From positions 3,844,001 through 3,908,000 of the forward strand of contig NZ_CP074149.1 in NCBI RefSeq assembly GCF_019968765.1: DNA of 64,000 nt, in the 5' to 3' direction. The notes under the pieces are model-generated. The model was given only the letters and a program-made list of their open reading frames with translations, did not search any database and was not told where the DNA came from. Positions 55,004 through 64,000 of the stretch are shown here, one piece after another. Origin of the DNA: Enterobacter sp. JBIWA008 (GTDB lineage Bacteria; Pseudomonadota; Gammaproteobacteria; Enterobacterales; Enterobacteriaceae). The first letter of the stretch is position 1. Every line of letters begins with the position of its first letter. Both the position numbers and the translations under genes were made by a program.

Positions 55004-55138
55004 ACCGGGAGTGTGGCGAAGCGCCGTGAACATGACGAGCGACGGATCCTCGTTTTACGAGGCGTTATCCGGAGAATTGAGAGAGTTGCAGCGCGTTGCA
55101 CGCTTTGTGGATAACGCTTCGGGAAACCGGATAAAGGC

Positions 55139-55168
55139 AAAAAAAACCGGCGCTAAACAGCACCGGTT
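55139..55168 (-). terminator. Terminator of thyA
   Basis: On the minus strand AACCGG / CCGGTT with inner pairs and a run of eight T. It separates thyA from ppdA. Confidence 0.88.
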
Positions 55169-55186
55169 GTGTCACGCTTTATCGCA

Positions 55187-55981
55187 TCAGATTGCGACGG
55201 GCGCTTTGATGCCCGGATGCGGGTCGTAACCCTCAATCTCGAAATCATCAAAGCGATAGTCGAAGATTGATGCCGGTTTGCGTTTGATAATCAGCTTCGG
55301 CAGCGCACGCGGTTCGCGGGTCAGCTGGAGATGCGTCTGTTCCATATGGTTGCTGTAAAGATGGGTATCCCCACCGGTCCAGACAAAATCACCCACTTCC
55401 AGGTCGCACTGCTGCGCCATCATATGGACTAACAGCGCATAGCTGGCAATGTTAAACGGCAGGCCAAGGAACACGTCACAGGAGCGCTGGTAGAGCTGAC
55501 AGGAAAGCTTTCCATCCGCCACATAGAACTGGAAGAACGCGTGGCACGGTGCCAGCGCCATTTTATCCAGCTCGCCGACGTTCCAGGCAGAAACGATGAT
55601 TCTGCGCGAGTCTGGATCGTTTTTAAGCTGGTTCATCACGGTGGTGATTTGGTCAATATGGCGGCCATCAGGCGTGGGCCATGCGCGCCACTGCTTGCCG
55701 TAAACCGGGCCCAGGTTGCCGTTTTCGTCTGCCCACTCGTCCCAGATTGAGACGTTATTTTCGTGCAGATACGCAACGTTGGTATCGCCTTGCAGGAACC
55801 AGAGCAGTTCATGAATGATCGAGCGCAGATGGCAGCGCTTTGTCGTCACCAGCGGGAAGCCTTCTTGCAGATTGAAGCGCATCTGGTGGCCAAAAATGGA
55901 GAGCGTACCTGTACCGGTACGGTCGTTTTTCGGCGTGCCCTCGTCGAGCACTTTTTTCATCAATTCAAGATACTGTTTCAT
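55187..55981 (-). CDS. thyA: Thymidylate synthase
   Basis: Makes dTMP from dUMP with methylenetetrahydrofolate. The 264-residue protein has the catalytic cysteine in [11 protein letters not shown] (Cys146 in the E. coli numbering), followed by [14 protein letters not shown] and the ending APVAI typical of the family. The ATG lies six bases after the lgt stop, so the two are made from one mRNA. Confidence 0.99.
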   Translation of the reverse strand: MKQYLELMKKVLDEGTPKNDRTGTGTLSIFGHQMRFNLQEGFPLVTTKRCHLRSIIHELLWFLQGDTNVAYLHENNVSIWDEWADENGNLGPVYGKQWRAWPTPDGRHIDQITTVMNQLKNDPDSRRIIVSAWNVGELDKMALAPCHAFFQFYVADGKLSCQLYQRSCDVFLGLPFNIASYALLVHMMAQQCDLEVGDFVWTGGDTHLYSNHMEQTHLQLTREPRALPKLIIKRKPASIFDYRFDDFEIEGYDPHPGIKAPVAI

Positions 55982-55987
55982 GGTTCC

Positions 55988-56863
55988 TCAGGAAATTTGT
56001 TGCTGTGGACGACGACGATACGCCCAAATCATCATAATGGCACCCGCGACAATCATCGGAATGGAGAGGATCTGCCCCATGCTGATGTACTGTACCCACT
56101 CGCCGGTAAACTGTGCGTCTGGCTGACGGAAGAACTCGACGATAATACGGAATGCGCCGTAGCCGATCAGGAACAGGCCTGAGACAGCACCCATCGGACG
56201 CGGTTTACGGATAAACAGGTTGAGGATGATAAACAGCACCACGCCTTCCAGCGCCAGCTCGTACAGCTGAGACATATGGCGCGGCAGCACGCCGTAGGTA
56301 TCGAAAATGGATTGCCACTCCGGGTGTGACGGCAGTAGCGCGATATCTTCTGCGCGTGAGCCCGGGAAGAGCATGGTGTACGGCACGCTTGGGTCAACGC
56401 GCCCCCACAGCTCACCGTTGATAAAGTTGCCCAGACGGCCAGCGCCGAGACCAAACGGGATCAACGGTGCGATAAAATCAGACACCTGGAAGAAGTTGCG
56501 TTTGGTGCGTTTGGCAAAAATCACCATTACCAGGATCACCCCAATCAGGCCGCCGTGGAAGGACATGCCGCCGTCCCAGACGCGGAACAAATAGAGGGGA
56601 TCGTTCAGGAATACCGGGAAGTTATAGAACAGCACATACCCAATACGGCCACCGAGAAATACGCCGAGGAAGCCTGCATACAGCAGGTTTTCAACTTCGT
56701 TTTTCGTCCAGCCGCTGCCCGGACGACTGGCGCGACGACCCGCGAGCCACATGGCAAAAATGAAGCCCACCAGGTACATCAGACCGTACCAGTGTAGCGA
56801 AACGGGTCCTACTGAGAAAATGACCGGATCAAATTCCGGAAAATGCAGATAACCACTGTTCAT
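55988..56863 (-). CDS. lgt: Prolipoprotein diacylglyceryl transferase
   Basis: Integral inner-membrane enzyme that transfers diacylglycerol from phosphatidylglycerol to the lipobox cysteine of prolipoproteins, the first step of lipoprotein maturation. The 291-residue protein has seven hydrophobic helices, [11 protein letters not shown] with the essential histidine, and the signature [14 protein letters not shown]. Its substrates in this window would include MltA, YgdI and YgdR. It lies upstream of thyA and 193 bases downstream of ptsP. Confidence 0.99.
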   Translation of the reverse strand: MNSGYLHFPEFDPVIFSVGPVSLHWYGLMYLVGFIFAMWLAGRRASRPGSGWTKNEVENLLYAGFLGVFLGGRIGYVLFYNFPVFLNDPLYLFRVWDGGMSFHGGLIGVILVMVIFAKRTKRNFFQVSDFIAPLIPFGLGAGRLGNFINGELWGRVDPSVPYTMLFPGSRAEDIALLPSHPEWQSIFDTYGVLPRHMSQLYELALEGVVLFIILNLFIRKPRPMGAVSGLFLIGYGAFRIIVEFFRQPDAQFTGEWVQYISMGQILSIPMIVAGAIMMIWAYRRRPQQQIS

Positions 56864-57025
56864 CTGTCACCACAAGATGTTGTTATTCCGCTGAAAGTGG
56901 ACAGCGGTAGAAATGCGATTCTGCCGTAAGCAGAGGCTCCAAAGTTGCGAATCATAGCATAAGGCGGGCTCGGAGGATGCGCCAGAGATGTAAAAGATGT
57001 GTATAGGGTTTTATGCGCGCTGGAG

Positions 57026-57046
57026 CCCTCTTCCGGAGGAAGAGGG
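57026..57046. repeat. Palindrome between ptsP and lgt
   Basis: CCCTCTTCC / GGAAGAGGG, a perfect 9-base stem with a GGA loop, near the ptsP stop codon. It resembles the GGGAGAGGG repeat at 16283. Confidence 0.55.
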
Positions 57047-57056
57047 AGAAAGACGA

Positions 57057-59303
57057 TTAGCGGCCACCGCGAATCAGGCCGCCCATACCTCGCCGTTCCA
57101 TGAAGGCCGCGACCTGATGACGAACCTCAGCGGCCAGCTGCGCGTCAAGGCTACGTTCCGCCAGCTCGCGGGCATCATTAATGTCGATATGCCGCAACAG
57201 GTATTTCACGCGTGCGACAGCGCGACCGTTCATCGACAGATGGCGATATCCCAACCCAATCAGGATCGCAACGCACATTGAATCCCCGGCCATTTCACCG
57301 CAGAGGCGTAAATCAATGCCGTACTGTTCCGCTTCACGGGCGATCATCGCGAGTGCGCGAATGATCGCAGGATGCAGGCTGTCGTAGATACTGGCGACGC
57401 GCGTATTGTTACGGTCGACGGCCAGAATATATTGCGTCAGGTCGTTCGTGCCGACAGAGATAAAATCAACACGGTTTGCCAGCTGCGCCAGCATAAAGAC
57501 CATAGACGGGACTTCAAGCATCACCCCGATCCGAGGTTTCGGGATCGCATAGCCGATCATCTCTTCCACTTCACGGCCTGCACGTTCGATCAGTCGGCGA
57601 GACTCGTCGATCTCATCAATGCTGGTGACCATCGGGAGTAAGATGCTGAGATTGCCCGTCGCCGCGTTGGCGCGCAGCATCGCACGTACCTGGACCAGAA
57701 AGATCTCCGGCTGATCGAGCGTAATGCGGATCCCACGCCAGCCCAGACACGGATTCTCTTCACTAATCGGCATATAGGGCAGCTGTTTATCCGCTCCCAC
57801 ATCCAGGGTTCGCAGGGTGACAGGTTTGTCGTTGAACATCTGCAGCATCCCCTGATACTGCGCCACCTGCTCCTCTTCAGAGGGGAAGCCGCTCTGCAGC
57901 ATAAACGGGATTTCAGTGCGGTATAAACCAATACCGTCGATGCGGCTGCCAAGTTTTTCTTCGTGCTCGGGGCTTAAACCAGCGTTAAGCATGACTTTGA
58001 TCCGCTCTCCGCTCTTAAGCTGCGCGGGCAGGTTAACGTCATCTTCCGCCAGCTTGCTTAATTCATTCTCTTCGCTGATAAGACGCTGGTATTCCTGGAG
58101 CAGAACCGGCTCAGGATCGACCAGCAGCTCACCGCGATAGCCGTCAACTACCAGCGTACGGCGGTGCAGTACTGACGGCTGGATATCCGCTCCCATAACG
58201 GTTGGAATACCTAGCGCGCGCACCATAATGGCGGCGTGTGAGTTGGCGGCGCCATCGCGCACCACCACACCTGCCAGCCTGTCCTGGGGCAGCTCAGCCA
58301 GCGTCGTTGCCGAGAGTTCATCGGCGACCAGAACAAACCGTTGTGGCCAGGCATTCGGCCCCTGAATGGTGTCATCGAGATGGAACAGCAGACGTTGTCC
58401 CAGGGCACGGAGATCTCCAGCCCGCTCTTTCAGGTAACCGTCGGTCAGTGCCGCAAATTGATCGGCAAATTTTTCGATAACCTTCTTAACCGCCCACTCT
58501 GCGACCGAACCTTTATCCACTTCCGCAAAAAGCTCACGACGCAGACGCGCATCGGAGAGCAGGTGCGAATAAAGGTCGAAGATGGCCGCCGTTTCTTTTT
58601 GCGCGCCTGCGGCAAAGCGCTTGCTGTAACGACGAAATTCATTCGCCGCCTCTTCCAGCGCGGCGGTAAGACGCTCGCGCTCAAGCGCCTCATCAAGCGT
58701 TGAGGCTTCATAAACCTGCTCCATCAGCGGCAGCGTGGCGTCCATCCAGCCTTCCGCTATCGCCACGCCAGGCGATGCCGGAAGAGCACGAATGCGCGTA
58801 TGGCGATACTGACCAAAGAGCGCGGCAAGCTGGGACTGGGAGAGGATCGCCGCCATCTGCGTGGCCAGCGTGACGAGGAAAGACTCTTCGCTTTCATCGT
58901 ACTGACGTAGCTCGCGCTGCTGTACAACCAGCACGCCGAGCAGCTGGCGACGCTGGATAATCGGTACGCCAAGGAAAGCGCGGAAGCGCTCTTCTTTTAC
59001 GGAAGGGATGTATTTAAAGCTGGGGTGTTTTTGCGCGTCAGCAAGGTTGATGGGCTCAGCCAGCCGCCCAACCAGACCCACGATACCTTCATCAAATGCG
59101 AGCGTGACGGTGCGTCCACGTGGTTTTTTTAAACCACGGGTCGCCATCAGGTAATAGCAGCGCCGATCGTGGTCGGCCAGATACACCGAACAGACCTCGG
59201 TCTCCATCGCAAGACAGATGTCAGTGACCAGAATATTCAGCGCCTCGTTGAGACGCGGAGCACTGGCCACCTTCTCGACTATTTCTCGCAAGCGGGTGAG
59301 CAT
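57057..59303 (-). CDS. ptsP: Phosphoenolpyruvate-protein phosphotransferase EI-Ntr (PtsP)
   Basis: First enzyme of the nitrogen PTS; takes phosphate from PEP and gives it to NPr and then EIIA-Ntr. The 748-residue protein has an N-terminal GAF domain (about 1-160, LNILVTDICLAMETEVCSVY) and the EI domains. The phosphorylated residue is His356 in AANSHAAIMVRALGIPTVMG. The C-terminal PEP-binding barrel has SVGTNDLTQY and a late LCGEMAGD. It is 12 bases downstream of rppH. Confidence 0.98.
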   Translation of the reverse strand: MLTRLREIVEKVASAPRLNEALNILVTDICLAMETEVCSVYLADHDRRCYYLMATRGLKKPRGRTVTLAFDEGIVGLVGRLAEPINLADAQKHPSFKYIPSVKEERFRAFLGVPIIQRRQLLGVLVVQQRELRQYDESEESFLVTLATQMAAILSQSQLAALFGQYRHTRIRALPASPGVAIAEGWMDATLPLMEQVYEASTLDEALERERLTAALEEAANEFRRYSKRFAAGAQKETAAIFDLYSHLLSDARLRRELFAEVDKGSVAEWAVKKVIEKFADQFAALTDGYLKERAGDLRALGQRLLFHLDDTIQGPNAWPQRFVLVADELSATTLAELPQDRLAGVVVRDGAANSHAAIMVRALGIPTVMGADIQPSVLHRRTLVVDGYRGELLVDPEPVLLQEYQRLISEENELSKLAEDDVNLPAQLKSGERIKVMLNAGLSPEHEEKLGSRIDGIGLYRTEIPFMLQSGFPSEEEQVAQYQGMLQMFNDKPVTLRTLDVGADKQLPYMPISEENPCLGWRGIRITLDQPEIFLVQVRAMLRANAATGNLSILLPMVTSIDEIDESRRLIERAGREVEEMIGYAIPKPRIGVMLEVPSMVFMLAQLANRVDFISVGTNDLTQYILAVDRNNTRVASIYDSLHPAIIRALAMIAREAEQYGIDLRLCGEMAGDSMCVAILIGLGYRHLSMNGRAVARVKYLLRHIDINDARELAERSLDAQLAAEVRHQVAAFMERRGMGGLIRGGR

Positions 59304-59315
59304 GATTTGCGTAGC

Positions 59316-59846
59316 TTAACCTCTTTTACGTCGCCATGCAGGTGCGCTCTGCGGCTTAGGCGGGATCTCCTGAAGCTGCATTACCACACTTGCAAACTCT
59401 TTCATCACCCTACGGTAAACATCGCGTTTAAATGACACGACCTGACGAACAGGATACCAATAGCTCACCCAGCGCCAGCCATCGAACTCCGGCGTACTGC
59501 TGGTCTGCATATTGATGTCTGAATCGTTGCCCACCAACTGCAACAGAAACCACTTCTGTTTCTGGCCGATACAAACCGGCTTTGTGTCCCAACGCACCAA
59601 ACGTTTCGGTAACTTGTAACGCAACCAGTTGCGGGTCGAAGCCAGGATGCGAACATCTTTTCGGCTTAAACCGACCTCTTCAAAAAGCTCCCGGTACATC
59701 GCTTGTTCTGGGGACTCTCCCGGATTGATCCCGCCTTGCGGGAACTGCCAGGAGTGCTGACCATATCGCCGGGCCCACATTACCTGGCCCTGACGATTAC
59801 AAATTACTATTCCTACGTTCGGGCGGTAGCCATCGTCATCAATCAC
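59316..59846 (-). CDS. rppH: RNA pyrophosphohydrolase RppH
   Basis: Nudix enzyme that removes pyrophosphate from the 5' end of mRNA and so starts RNase E decay. The 176-residue protein has a complete Nudix box from Gly38 to Leu60, with Glu53, Glu56 and Glu57 as metal ligands (RELFEEVGL). The start codon is GTG at 59846, as in E. coli. It is followed by ptsP, 12 bases away. Confidence 0.98.
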   Translation of the reverse strand: MIDDDGYRPNVGIVICNRQGQVMWARRYGQHSWQFPQGGINPGESPEQAMYRELFEEVGLSRKDVRILASTRNWLRYKLPKRLVRWDTKPVCIGQKQKWFLLQLVGNDSDINMQTSSTPEFDGWRWVSYWYPVRQVVSFKRDVYRRVMKEFASVVMQLQEIPPKPQSAPAWRRKRG

Positions 59847-59989
59847 CGGACTACCCCAAACTAAACCTTATATATGAACGATTGTTTCACACTACAGGGA
59901 GGCGGTAAACCACTCTCTTACAGGGCTTCAACCTAATAACATTTGAATAACTCACAAATAAGTGCTGAGTTATAAACAGATGAGAGGCA

Positions 59990-60530
59990 GTGAAGGGAAT
60001 TTTATTCACCTTTTCTGTGGATATAGTTGTGAAGAAGTGTCTGATTACCGATGAACAACCTCAAACACTACTTTGCCACCGCTTTCACGCCAGTTAAATA
60101 ATTCAATAATTTTCATGAAGTTAAATGTATTTCCATGAACACAAAACAGAATGGCGTGACGATCATCACATCAGGGATCGTCGTGCTGATGAAAGATCGA
60201 ACAGCGTAGGTTTTATCCACAGATTGTGCCAATAAGTTAGTCACAATTTGTCTGAAAATTCGATTTTCATCGCACGTCAAGGCTGTAAATTGAAACAGTA
60301 GTCAGGGTTATACCCAGTTATCCCATTTTTCTGTGGATAACATGGTGTAAGATCCTGTTCATTGTCAGTGACCAGATTTGAACAACCGCTTTTCCCCCTC
60401 AGGTGAAACGATTTCAAAGCAATAAAAAAAACCTATAAATCATAGACATGGAATATTGGTACAGAAAAAGTTAAACTCTATCCACAGGGGACAATTTCTT
60501 CGTTTATTTTTTAATCAAAAGGTTACCTTC
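59990..60530. other. Probable DARS2 (DnaA-reactivating sequence) in the rppH-mutH gap
   Basis: The 684-base gap 59847-60530 has no gene and is AT-rich. DnaA boxes are clustered in it: TTATCCACA at 60213-60221 and its complement at 60332-60340 are perfect; ATATCCACA (reverse, 60016-60024), CTATCCACA (60478-60486) and TTAGTCACA (60237-60245) have one change each. A weaker reverse box lies at 60225-60233, so three boxes sit within 33 bases, like a DARS core. To my knowledge E. coli DARS2 lies in the same mutH-rppH (ygdP) gap. It promotes ADP-to-ATP exchange on DnaA and needs IHF and Fis. Confidence 0.75.
60513..60525 (+). promoter_or_regulatory. IHF consensus site just before mutH
   Basis: AATCAAAAGGTTA fits the IHF consensus WATCAANNNNTTR at every defined base. 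It lies five bases before the mutH ATG and overlaps its AAAGG ribosome site. It could belong to DARS2 or simply reflect an A-rich leader. Confidence 0.45.
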
Positions 60531-61223
60531 ATGCATCCGCTTACACCCTTGCTCTCACCGCCGTCCAGTGAGGGCCAGTTGCTACGACAGGCACAGCGTC
60601 TTGCAGGCTTTTCGCTTGGCGAGCTGGCGGCAATGGCCGGGCTTCAGATCCCGAAGGATCTGAAGCGGGATAAAGGCTGGATCGGCATGCTGCTTGAACT
60701 GTGGCTGGGTGCCAGCGCAGGAAGCAAACCAGAGCAAGATTTTGCAGCGCTTGGCGTGGAGTTAAAAACCATCCCAATAGACAGCCAGGGCAAGCCACTT
60801 GAGACTACCTTCGTCTGCGTTGCGCCATTAACCGGCAATACCGGCGTGACGTGGGAAACCAGCCACGTTCGCCACAAGCTGAAGCGCGTACTGTGGGTAC
60901 CGGTCGAAGGCGAGCGACAGATCCCCCTGGCTGAGCGTCGCGTTGGCGCGCCGCTGCTCTGGAGCCCGAACGACGATGAAGAGCATCAGCTGCGGCTGGA
61001 CTGGGAGGAGCTGATGGACATGATCGTTCTTGGGCAGGTTGAGCGCATCACCGCCCGTCACGGAGAAGTATTACAACTGCGCCCGAAAGCGGCCAACAGT
61101 AAAGCGCTTACCGAGGCAATCGGCGCGCAGGGCGAGCCGATACTGACGTTGCCGCGCGGTTTTTATCTCAAAAAGAATTTCACAGGCGCGCTTCTGGCAC
61201 GTCATTTCCTGTTAAAAACATAG
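60531..61223 (+). CDS. mutH: DNA mismatch repair endonuclease MutH
   Basis: Nicks the unmethylated strand at hemimethylated GATC sites after activation by MutS-MutL. The 230-residue protein has the restriction-enzyme-like core with the metal-binding D...ExK set in [14 protein letters not shown] and the conserved LKRDKGWIG. The C-terminal [21 protein letters not shown] is typical. The start at 60531 matches the E. coli N-terminus and is preceded by AAAGG; the frame stays open 25 codons upstream through the DnaA box region but is not supported. Confidence 0.98.
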   Translation: MHPLTPLLSPPSSEGQLLRQAQRLAGFSLGELAAMAGLQIPKDLKRDKGWIGMLLELWLGASAGSKPEQDFAALGVELKTIPIDSQGKPLETTFVCVAPLTGNTGVTWETSHVRHKLKRVLWVPVEGERQIPLAERRVGAPLLWSPNDDEEHQLRLDWEELMDMIVLGQVERITARHGEVLQLRPKAANSKALTEAIGAQGEPILTLPRGFYLKKNFTGALLARHFLLKT

Positions 61224-61351
61224 TTTTTTACTTATTTTGCGAGCTCTCAAACATAATCGACTGCTTTTTAAGATTTTACCGCTTCCTCAAGTCGCTATAT
61301 CGGGTTAATACTAGATTATGATTTGATACGCGCCAGATGAGGACGATAACG

Positions 61352-61570
61352 ATGAAAAAATGGGCAGTGTTAGTTTCAGCAGTCGGTTTAGCGTTTGCCG
61401 TATCGGGCTGTAGCAGCGATTACGTCATGGCGACAAAAGATGGTCGAATGATCCTGACCGACGGCAAGCCCGAAGTCGACGATGATACCGGTCTGGTCAG
61501 CTACCGCGACCAGGAAGGCAATAAAATGCAGATCAATCGCGACGAAGTGTCGCAAATTATCGAGCGATAA
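61352..61570 (+). CDS. ygdR: DUF903 lipoprotein YgdR
   Basis: A 72-residue small lipoprotein with a signal peptide ending in the lipobox AVSGC (Cys20). The mature part [40 protein letters not shown] closely follows YgdI (34014-34241), its paralogue in this window. Function is unknown. The ATG at 61352 has a GAGGA ribosome site; an ATG five codons earlier is less likely. In E. coli ygdQ would lie between mutH and this gene; here it is absent. Confidence 0.94.
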   Translation: MKKWAVLVSAVGLAFAVSGCSSDYVMATKDGRMILTDGKPEVDDDTGLVSYRDQEGNKMQINRDEVSQIIER

Positions 61571-61578
61571 AAGAGAGA

Positions 61579-61610
61579 GGTCAGTAGCTTGCTGGCCTTT
61601 TTGATTTTTT
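61579..61610 (+). terminator. Terminator of ygdR
   Basis: GGTCAG / CTGGCC (one G-T pair) with a short loop, followed by TTTTTGATTTTTTT. Confidence 0.7.
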
Positions 61611-61700
61611 TCTTCCCCTTTTGCTTCCCCTCTGCCATGTTTATATTCCTTTGTCAGGCACGCCCTGACGCGGTCTATAAGTCTACTGAGGAAGCCGGCT

Positions 61701-62741
61701 ATGCATTATCACCGTATCCCCCACAGCGCTCTGGAAATAAGCCAACTGGGGTTGGGCACGATGACATTTGGTGAACAAAACAGCGAAGCCGATGCCCATG
61801 CACAACTCGATTACGCCGTCAGTCAGGGAATTAACCTGATTGACGTTGCAGAGATGTACCCTGTTCCGCCACGTCCGGAAACGCAGGGACTTACCGAAAC
61901 CTACGTCGGTAACTGGCTGGCAAAACGGAGCAACCGTGAAAAGCTGGTGATTGCCTCAAAAGTCAGTGGCCCCGCGCGCAACAACGATACCGGGATCCGC
62001 CCGAATCAGATCCTCGATCGCAAGAATATCCGCGCCGCACTGGACGCCAGCCTGAAGCGCCTGCAAACCGACTACCTCGATCTTTATCAGGTGCACTGGC
62101 CGCAGCGGCCAACCAACTGCTTTGGTAAGCTCGGCTACAGCTGGAATGAGAGCGCCCCCGCCGTAACGCTGCTGGAAACGCTGGAAGCGCTGACAGAATG
62201 CCAGCGCGCGGGAAAAATCCGCTACATTGGCGTCTCTAACGAAACGGCCTTTGGCGTAATGCGCTATCTGCACCTGGCAGATAAACACGATCTGCCGCGT
62301 ATCGTCACCATCCAGAACCCGTACAGCCTGCTTAACCGTAGCTATGAGGTGGGTCTTGCCGAAGTGACGCAATATGAAGAAGTGGAACTGCTCGCCTATT
62401 CCTGTCTCGGCTTTGGCACGCTCACGGGGAAATACCTGAACGGCGCGAAACCGGCCGGGGCGCGAAATACCCTCTTTAGCCGCTTTACCCGCTACAGCGG
62501 CGAGCAGACGCAGAAAGCCGTTGCAGCCTATGTGGATATCGCAAAGCGTCACGGTCTTGACCCTGCGCAGATGGCGCTGGCCTTCGTGCGTCGCCAGCCG
62601 TTTGTTGCCAGCACCCTACTGGGCGCGACCACGATGGAACAGTTGAAAACCAATATTGAGAGTTTCCATCTGAATCTGAGTGAAGAGGTGTTAGCGGAGA
62701 TTGAAGCAGTGCATCAGGTATACACATACCCGGCACCGTAA
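61701..62741 (+). CDS. tas: Aldo-keto reductase Tas
   Basis: A 346-residue NADP(H)-dependent aldo-keto reductase. The barrel has GTMTFGEQNSEADAHAQLD at the N-terminus, the catalytic aspartate/tyrosine pair in NLIDVAEMYP, a lysine in LVIASKVSG, and the active-site histidine in YQVHWPQR. RYIGVSNETAFGV is the usual second block. Its substrate in vivo is not known; in E. coli overexpression can rescue tyrosine auxotrophy in starved cells. GAGGAAG precedes the ATG. Confidence 0.96.
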   Translation: MHYHRIPHSALEISQLGLGTMTFGEQNSEADAHAQLDYAVSQGINLIDVAEMYPVPPRPETQGLTETYVGNWLAKRSNREKLVIASKVSGPARNNDTGIRPNQILDRKNIRAALDASLKRLQTDYLDLYQVHWPQRPTNCFGKLGYSWNESAPAVTLLETLEALTECQRAGKIRYIGVSNETAFGVMRYLHLADKHDLPRIVTIQNPYSLLNRSYEVGLAEVTQYEEVELLAYSCLGFGTLTGKYLNGAKPAGARNTLFSRFTRYSGEQTQKAVAAYVDIAKRHGLDPAQMALAFVRRQPFVASTLLGATTMEQLKTNIESFHLNLSEEVLAEIEAVHQVYTYPAP

Positions 62742-62748
62742 TAAAAGC

Positions 62749-62775
62749 AAAACGGCAACGCGCGTTGCCGTTTTT
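62749..62775. terminator. Bidirectional terminator between tas and lplT
   Basis: AAAACGGCAA / TTGCCGTTTT forms a 10-base stem around CGCGCG, with A and T runs at both sides, between converging genes. Confidence 0.9.
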
Positions 62776-62822
62776 AGGATGTGCCCCGTCTATCTGTAGT
62801 AGAGGGTATCAGGCCGCACTTA

Positions 62823-64000
62823 TCAACGCCGACGTTGCCAAACCCACAATCCGGCAATTGCCAGCGCGAACAGCCCACCAAACCCGACGCCAATCCCCAC
62901 CACCGGCACACCCACTTTTACAGCCAGCGAGTAGAGCCCCAGCATTAATAACATCGCCAGGTTTTCACCCAGGTTTTGTACCGCAATGGCATTCCCCGCC
63001 CCAACGGTCTGCTTGCCGCGTTCCTGCAGTAACGCATTCAGCGGCACCACGAAGAAGCCGCCCAGAATACCAATCAGGATAAGGAGGACATACGCAGGCA
63101 ATAACGCATGTTGCAGAGAGAAAATAAGCACCACGACGCCAATCAGGATCCCTGCGGGCATGCAGCGTGCTACCGTCTCGAGCGTCACCAGCTTCGCCGC
63201 CGCACCTGCCCCCACCACAATGCCGATGGCCACCATCGCATTAAGATAAGTCGGTGTCGCGTTGTCAGTAATTCCCAGCGCCACAGGCACCCACAGCACC
63301 AGCAGGAAGCGCAGCGTGACGCCGGCCCCCCAGAACATACTGGTTCCCATCAGGGAGAAACGCGTCTCACCATTACGCCACAGCACGCGACAGGCGGTAA
63401 AGAAACTGCCGGTCATCGGTTTAAAACGCCAGGATTGTCCCGGGCGAGCCACTGGCAGCTTAGGAATAAATAGATTCGCCACTACCGCCCCGCCATACAC
63501 CACCGCGCAGATGCCCAGTGCCGCCAGGACATGCCAGTCGGCCAGTACGCCGCCCGCGACGGATCCGAGCAGGATAGCGGCAATGGTTGACGACTCCATC
63601 AGGCCGTTAGCTTTCACCAGCTTATCGCCCGTGGTCAGCTCTCCGAGAATGCCATACTTCGCCGGGGAATAGGCGGCGGCGCCAATGCCCACCAGCGTGT
63701 AGCCAATAAACGGATTGAAGCCAAAGCAAATGCTGGCGGCTCCCAGCAGCTTGAGTCCGTTGGCAAACATCATCACCCGGCCTTTCGGGAAACTGTCCGC
63801 CACCTGCCCCACAAACGGCGCGAAGATAATGTAAGCGCCCACAAACACCATCTGCAGGATCGGCTGACTCCAGTCAGGGTAAAACTCGGCCTTCAGCAGT
63901 GCCAGGGTGGCAAACAACAGCGCGTTATCGCCGAACGCAGAGAGAAACTGCGCGGCAATCACTGCCATCATGCCTTTAGACCTAAGCGACGTGTTAGTGT
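62823..64000 (-). CDS. lplT: Lysophospholipid transporter LplT (5' end cut by window edge)
   Basis: Inner-membrane MFS flippase that brings lysophospholipids, such as 2-acyl-glycerophosphoethanolamine, from the periplasmic side to the cytosol for reacylation by Aas. At least 391 residues are visible, with 12 hydrophobic helices and [24 protein letters not shown]. An ATG at 63971 starts a 382-residue frame, but codons before it still read TNTSLRSKG, as in the E. coli N-terminus (TNTSLWSKG). The true start is therefore about six codons beyond base 64000. aas should follow outside the window. Confidence 0.96.
   Translation of the reverse strand, partial: TNTSLRSKGMMAVIAAQFLSAFGDNALLFATLALLKAEFYPDWSQPILQMVFVGAYIIFAPFVGQVADSFPKGRVMMFANGLKLLGAASICFGFNPFIGYTLVGIGAAAYSPAKYGILGELTTGDKLVKANGLMESSTIAAILLGSVAGGVLADWHVLAALGICAVVYGGAVVANLFIPKLPVARPGQSWRFKPMTGSFFTACRVLWRNGETRFSLMGTSMFWGAGVTLRFLLVLWVPVALGITDNATPTYLNAMVAIGIVVGAGAAAKLVTLETVARCMPAGILIGVVVLIFSLQHALLPAYVLLILIGILGGFFVVPLNALLQERGKQTVGAGNAIAVQNLGENLAMLLMLGLYSLAVKVGVPVVGIGVGFGGLFALAIAGLWVWQRRR

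Overview
This is a stretch of core chromosome from a member of the Enterobacteriaceae. Its nearest look is Enterobacter or a close relative such as Lelliottia or Klebsiella. The order queE / eno-pyrG-mazG-relA-rlmD / barA / gudD-gudX-gudP / yqcA-truC-yqcC-csrB-syd / queF-ppnN-sdaC-sdaB-xni / rlmM-ygdD-gcvA / gcvB / ygdI / csdA-csdE / tcdA-mltA / three fMet tRNAs / amiC / argA / recD-recB-ptrA-recC / ppdC-ygdB-ppdB-ppdA-thyA-lgt-ptsP-rppH / mutH-ygdR-tas / lplT matches the Escherichia coli K-12 backbone almost gene for gene. Proteins are mostly the same length as their E. coli counterparts. No insertion sequence, prophage, integron or CRISPR array was seen.

Layout. Bases 1-191 are the 3' end of an MFS transporter. 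Bases 209-5659 are the most accessory part. After queE come nanE and a PTS EIICB permease, read leftward and divergent from an RpiR-type regulator; together they look like a self-contained N-acetylmannosamine (or related amino sugar) uptake module. An orphan NAD(P)-binding reductase follows behind an AT-rich gap. From 5713 to 13395 are the leftward housekeeping genes eno, pyrG, mazG, relA and rlmD. barA (13453-16212) is rightward. garK-gudD-gudX-gudP (16308-21573, transcribed right to left) is the D-glucarate operon with glycerate kinase added; its product 2-phosphoglycerate is the substrate of enolase, also in this window.

Regulatory RNAs and DNA sites stand out. CsrB (minus strand, 23544-23895, 13 CAGGA motifs) lies between yqcC and syd, with a UvrY-type 18-bp palindrome about 190 bases upstream. 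BarA, the sensor controlling that site, is encoded 7 kb away. GcvB (plus strand, 33793-34000) starts beside gcvA from a clear promoter. The 684-bp rppH-mutH gap carries a cluster of DnaA boxes and is the expected place of DARS2, a site that regenerates ATP-DnaA. Two ArgR boxes precede argA.

The right third holds the recombination and repair genes (recC, recB, recD, mutH), protease III, a four-gene minor-prepilin cluster, and the thyA-lgt-ptsP-rppH run. It ends with ygdR (a paralogue of ygdI found 27 kb earlier), tas, and lplT, which runs off the right edge. Compared with the E. coli order, ygdQ is missing between mutH and ygdR. The start sites given here were chosen by family length and ribosome binding sites and are often shorter than the longest open frame.
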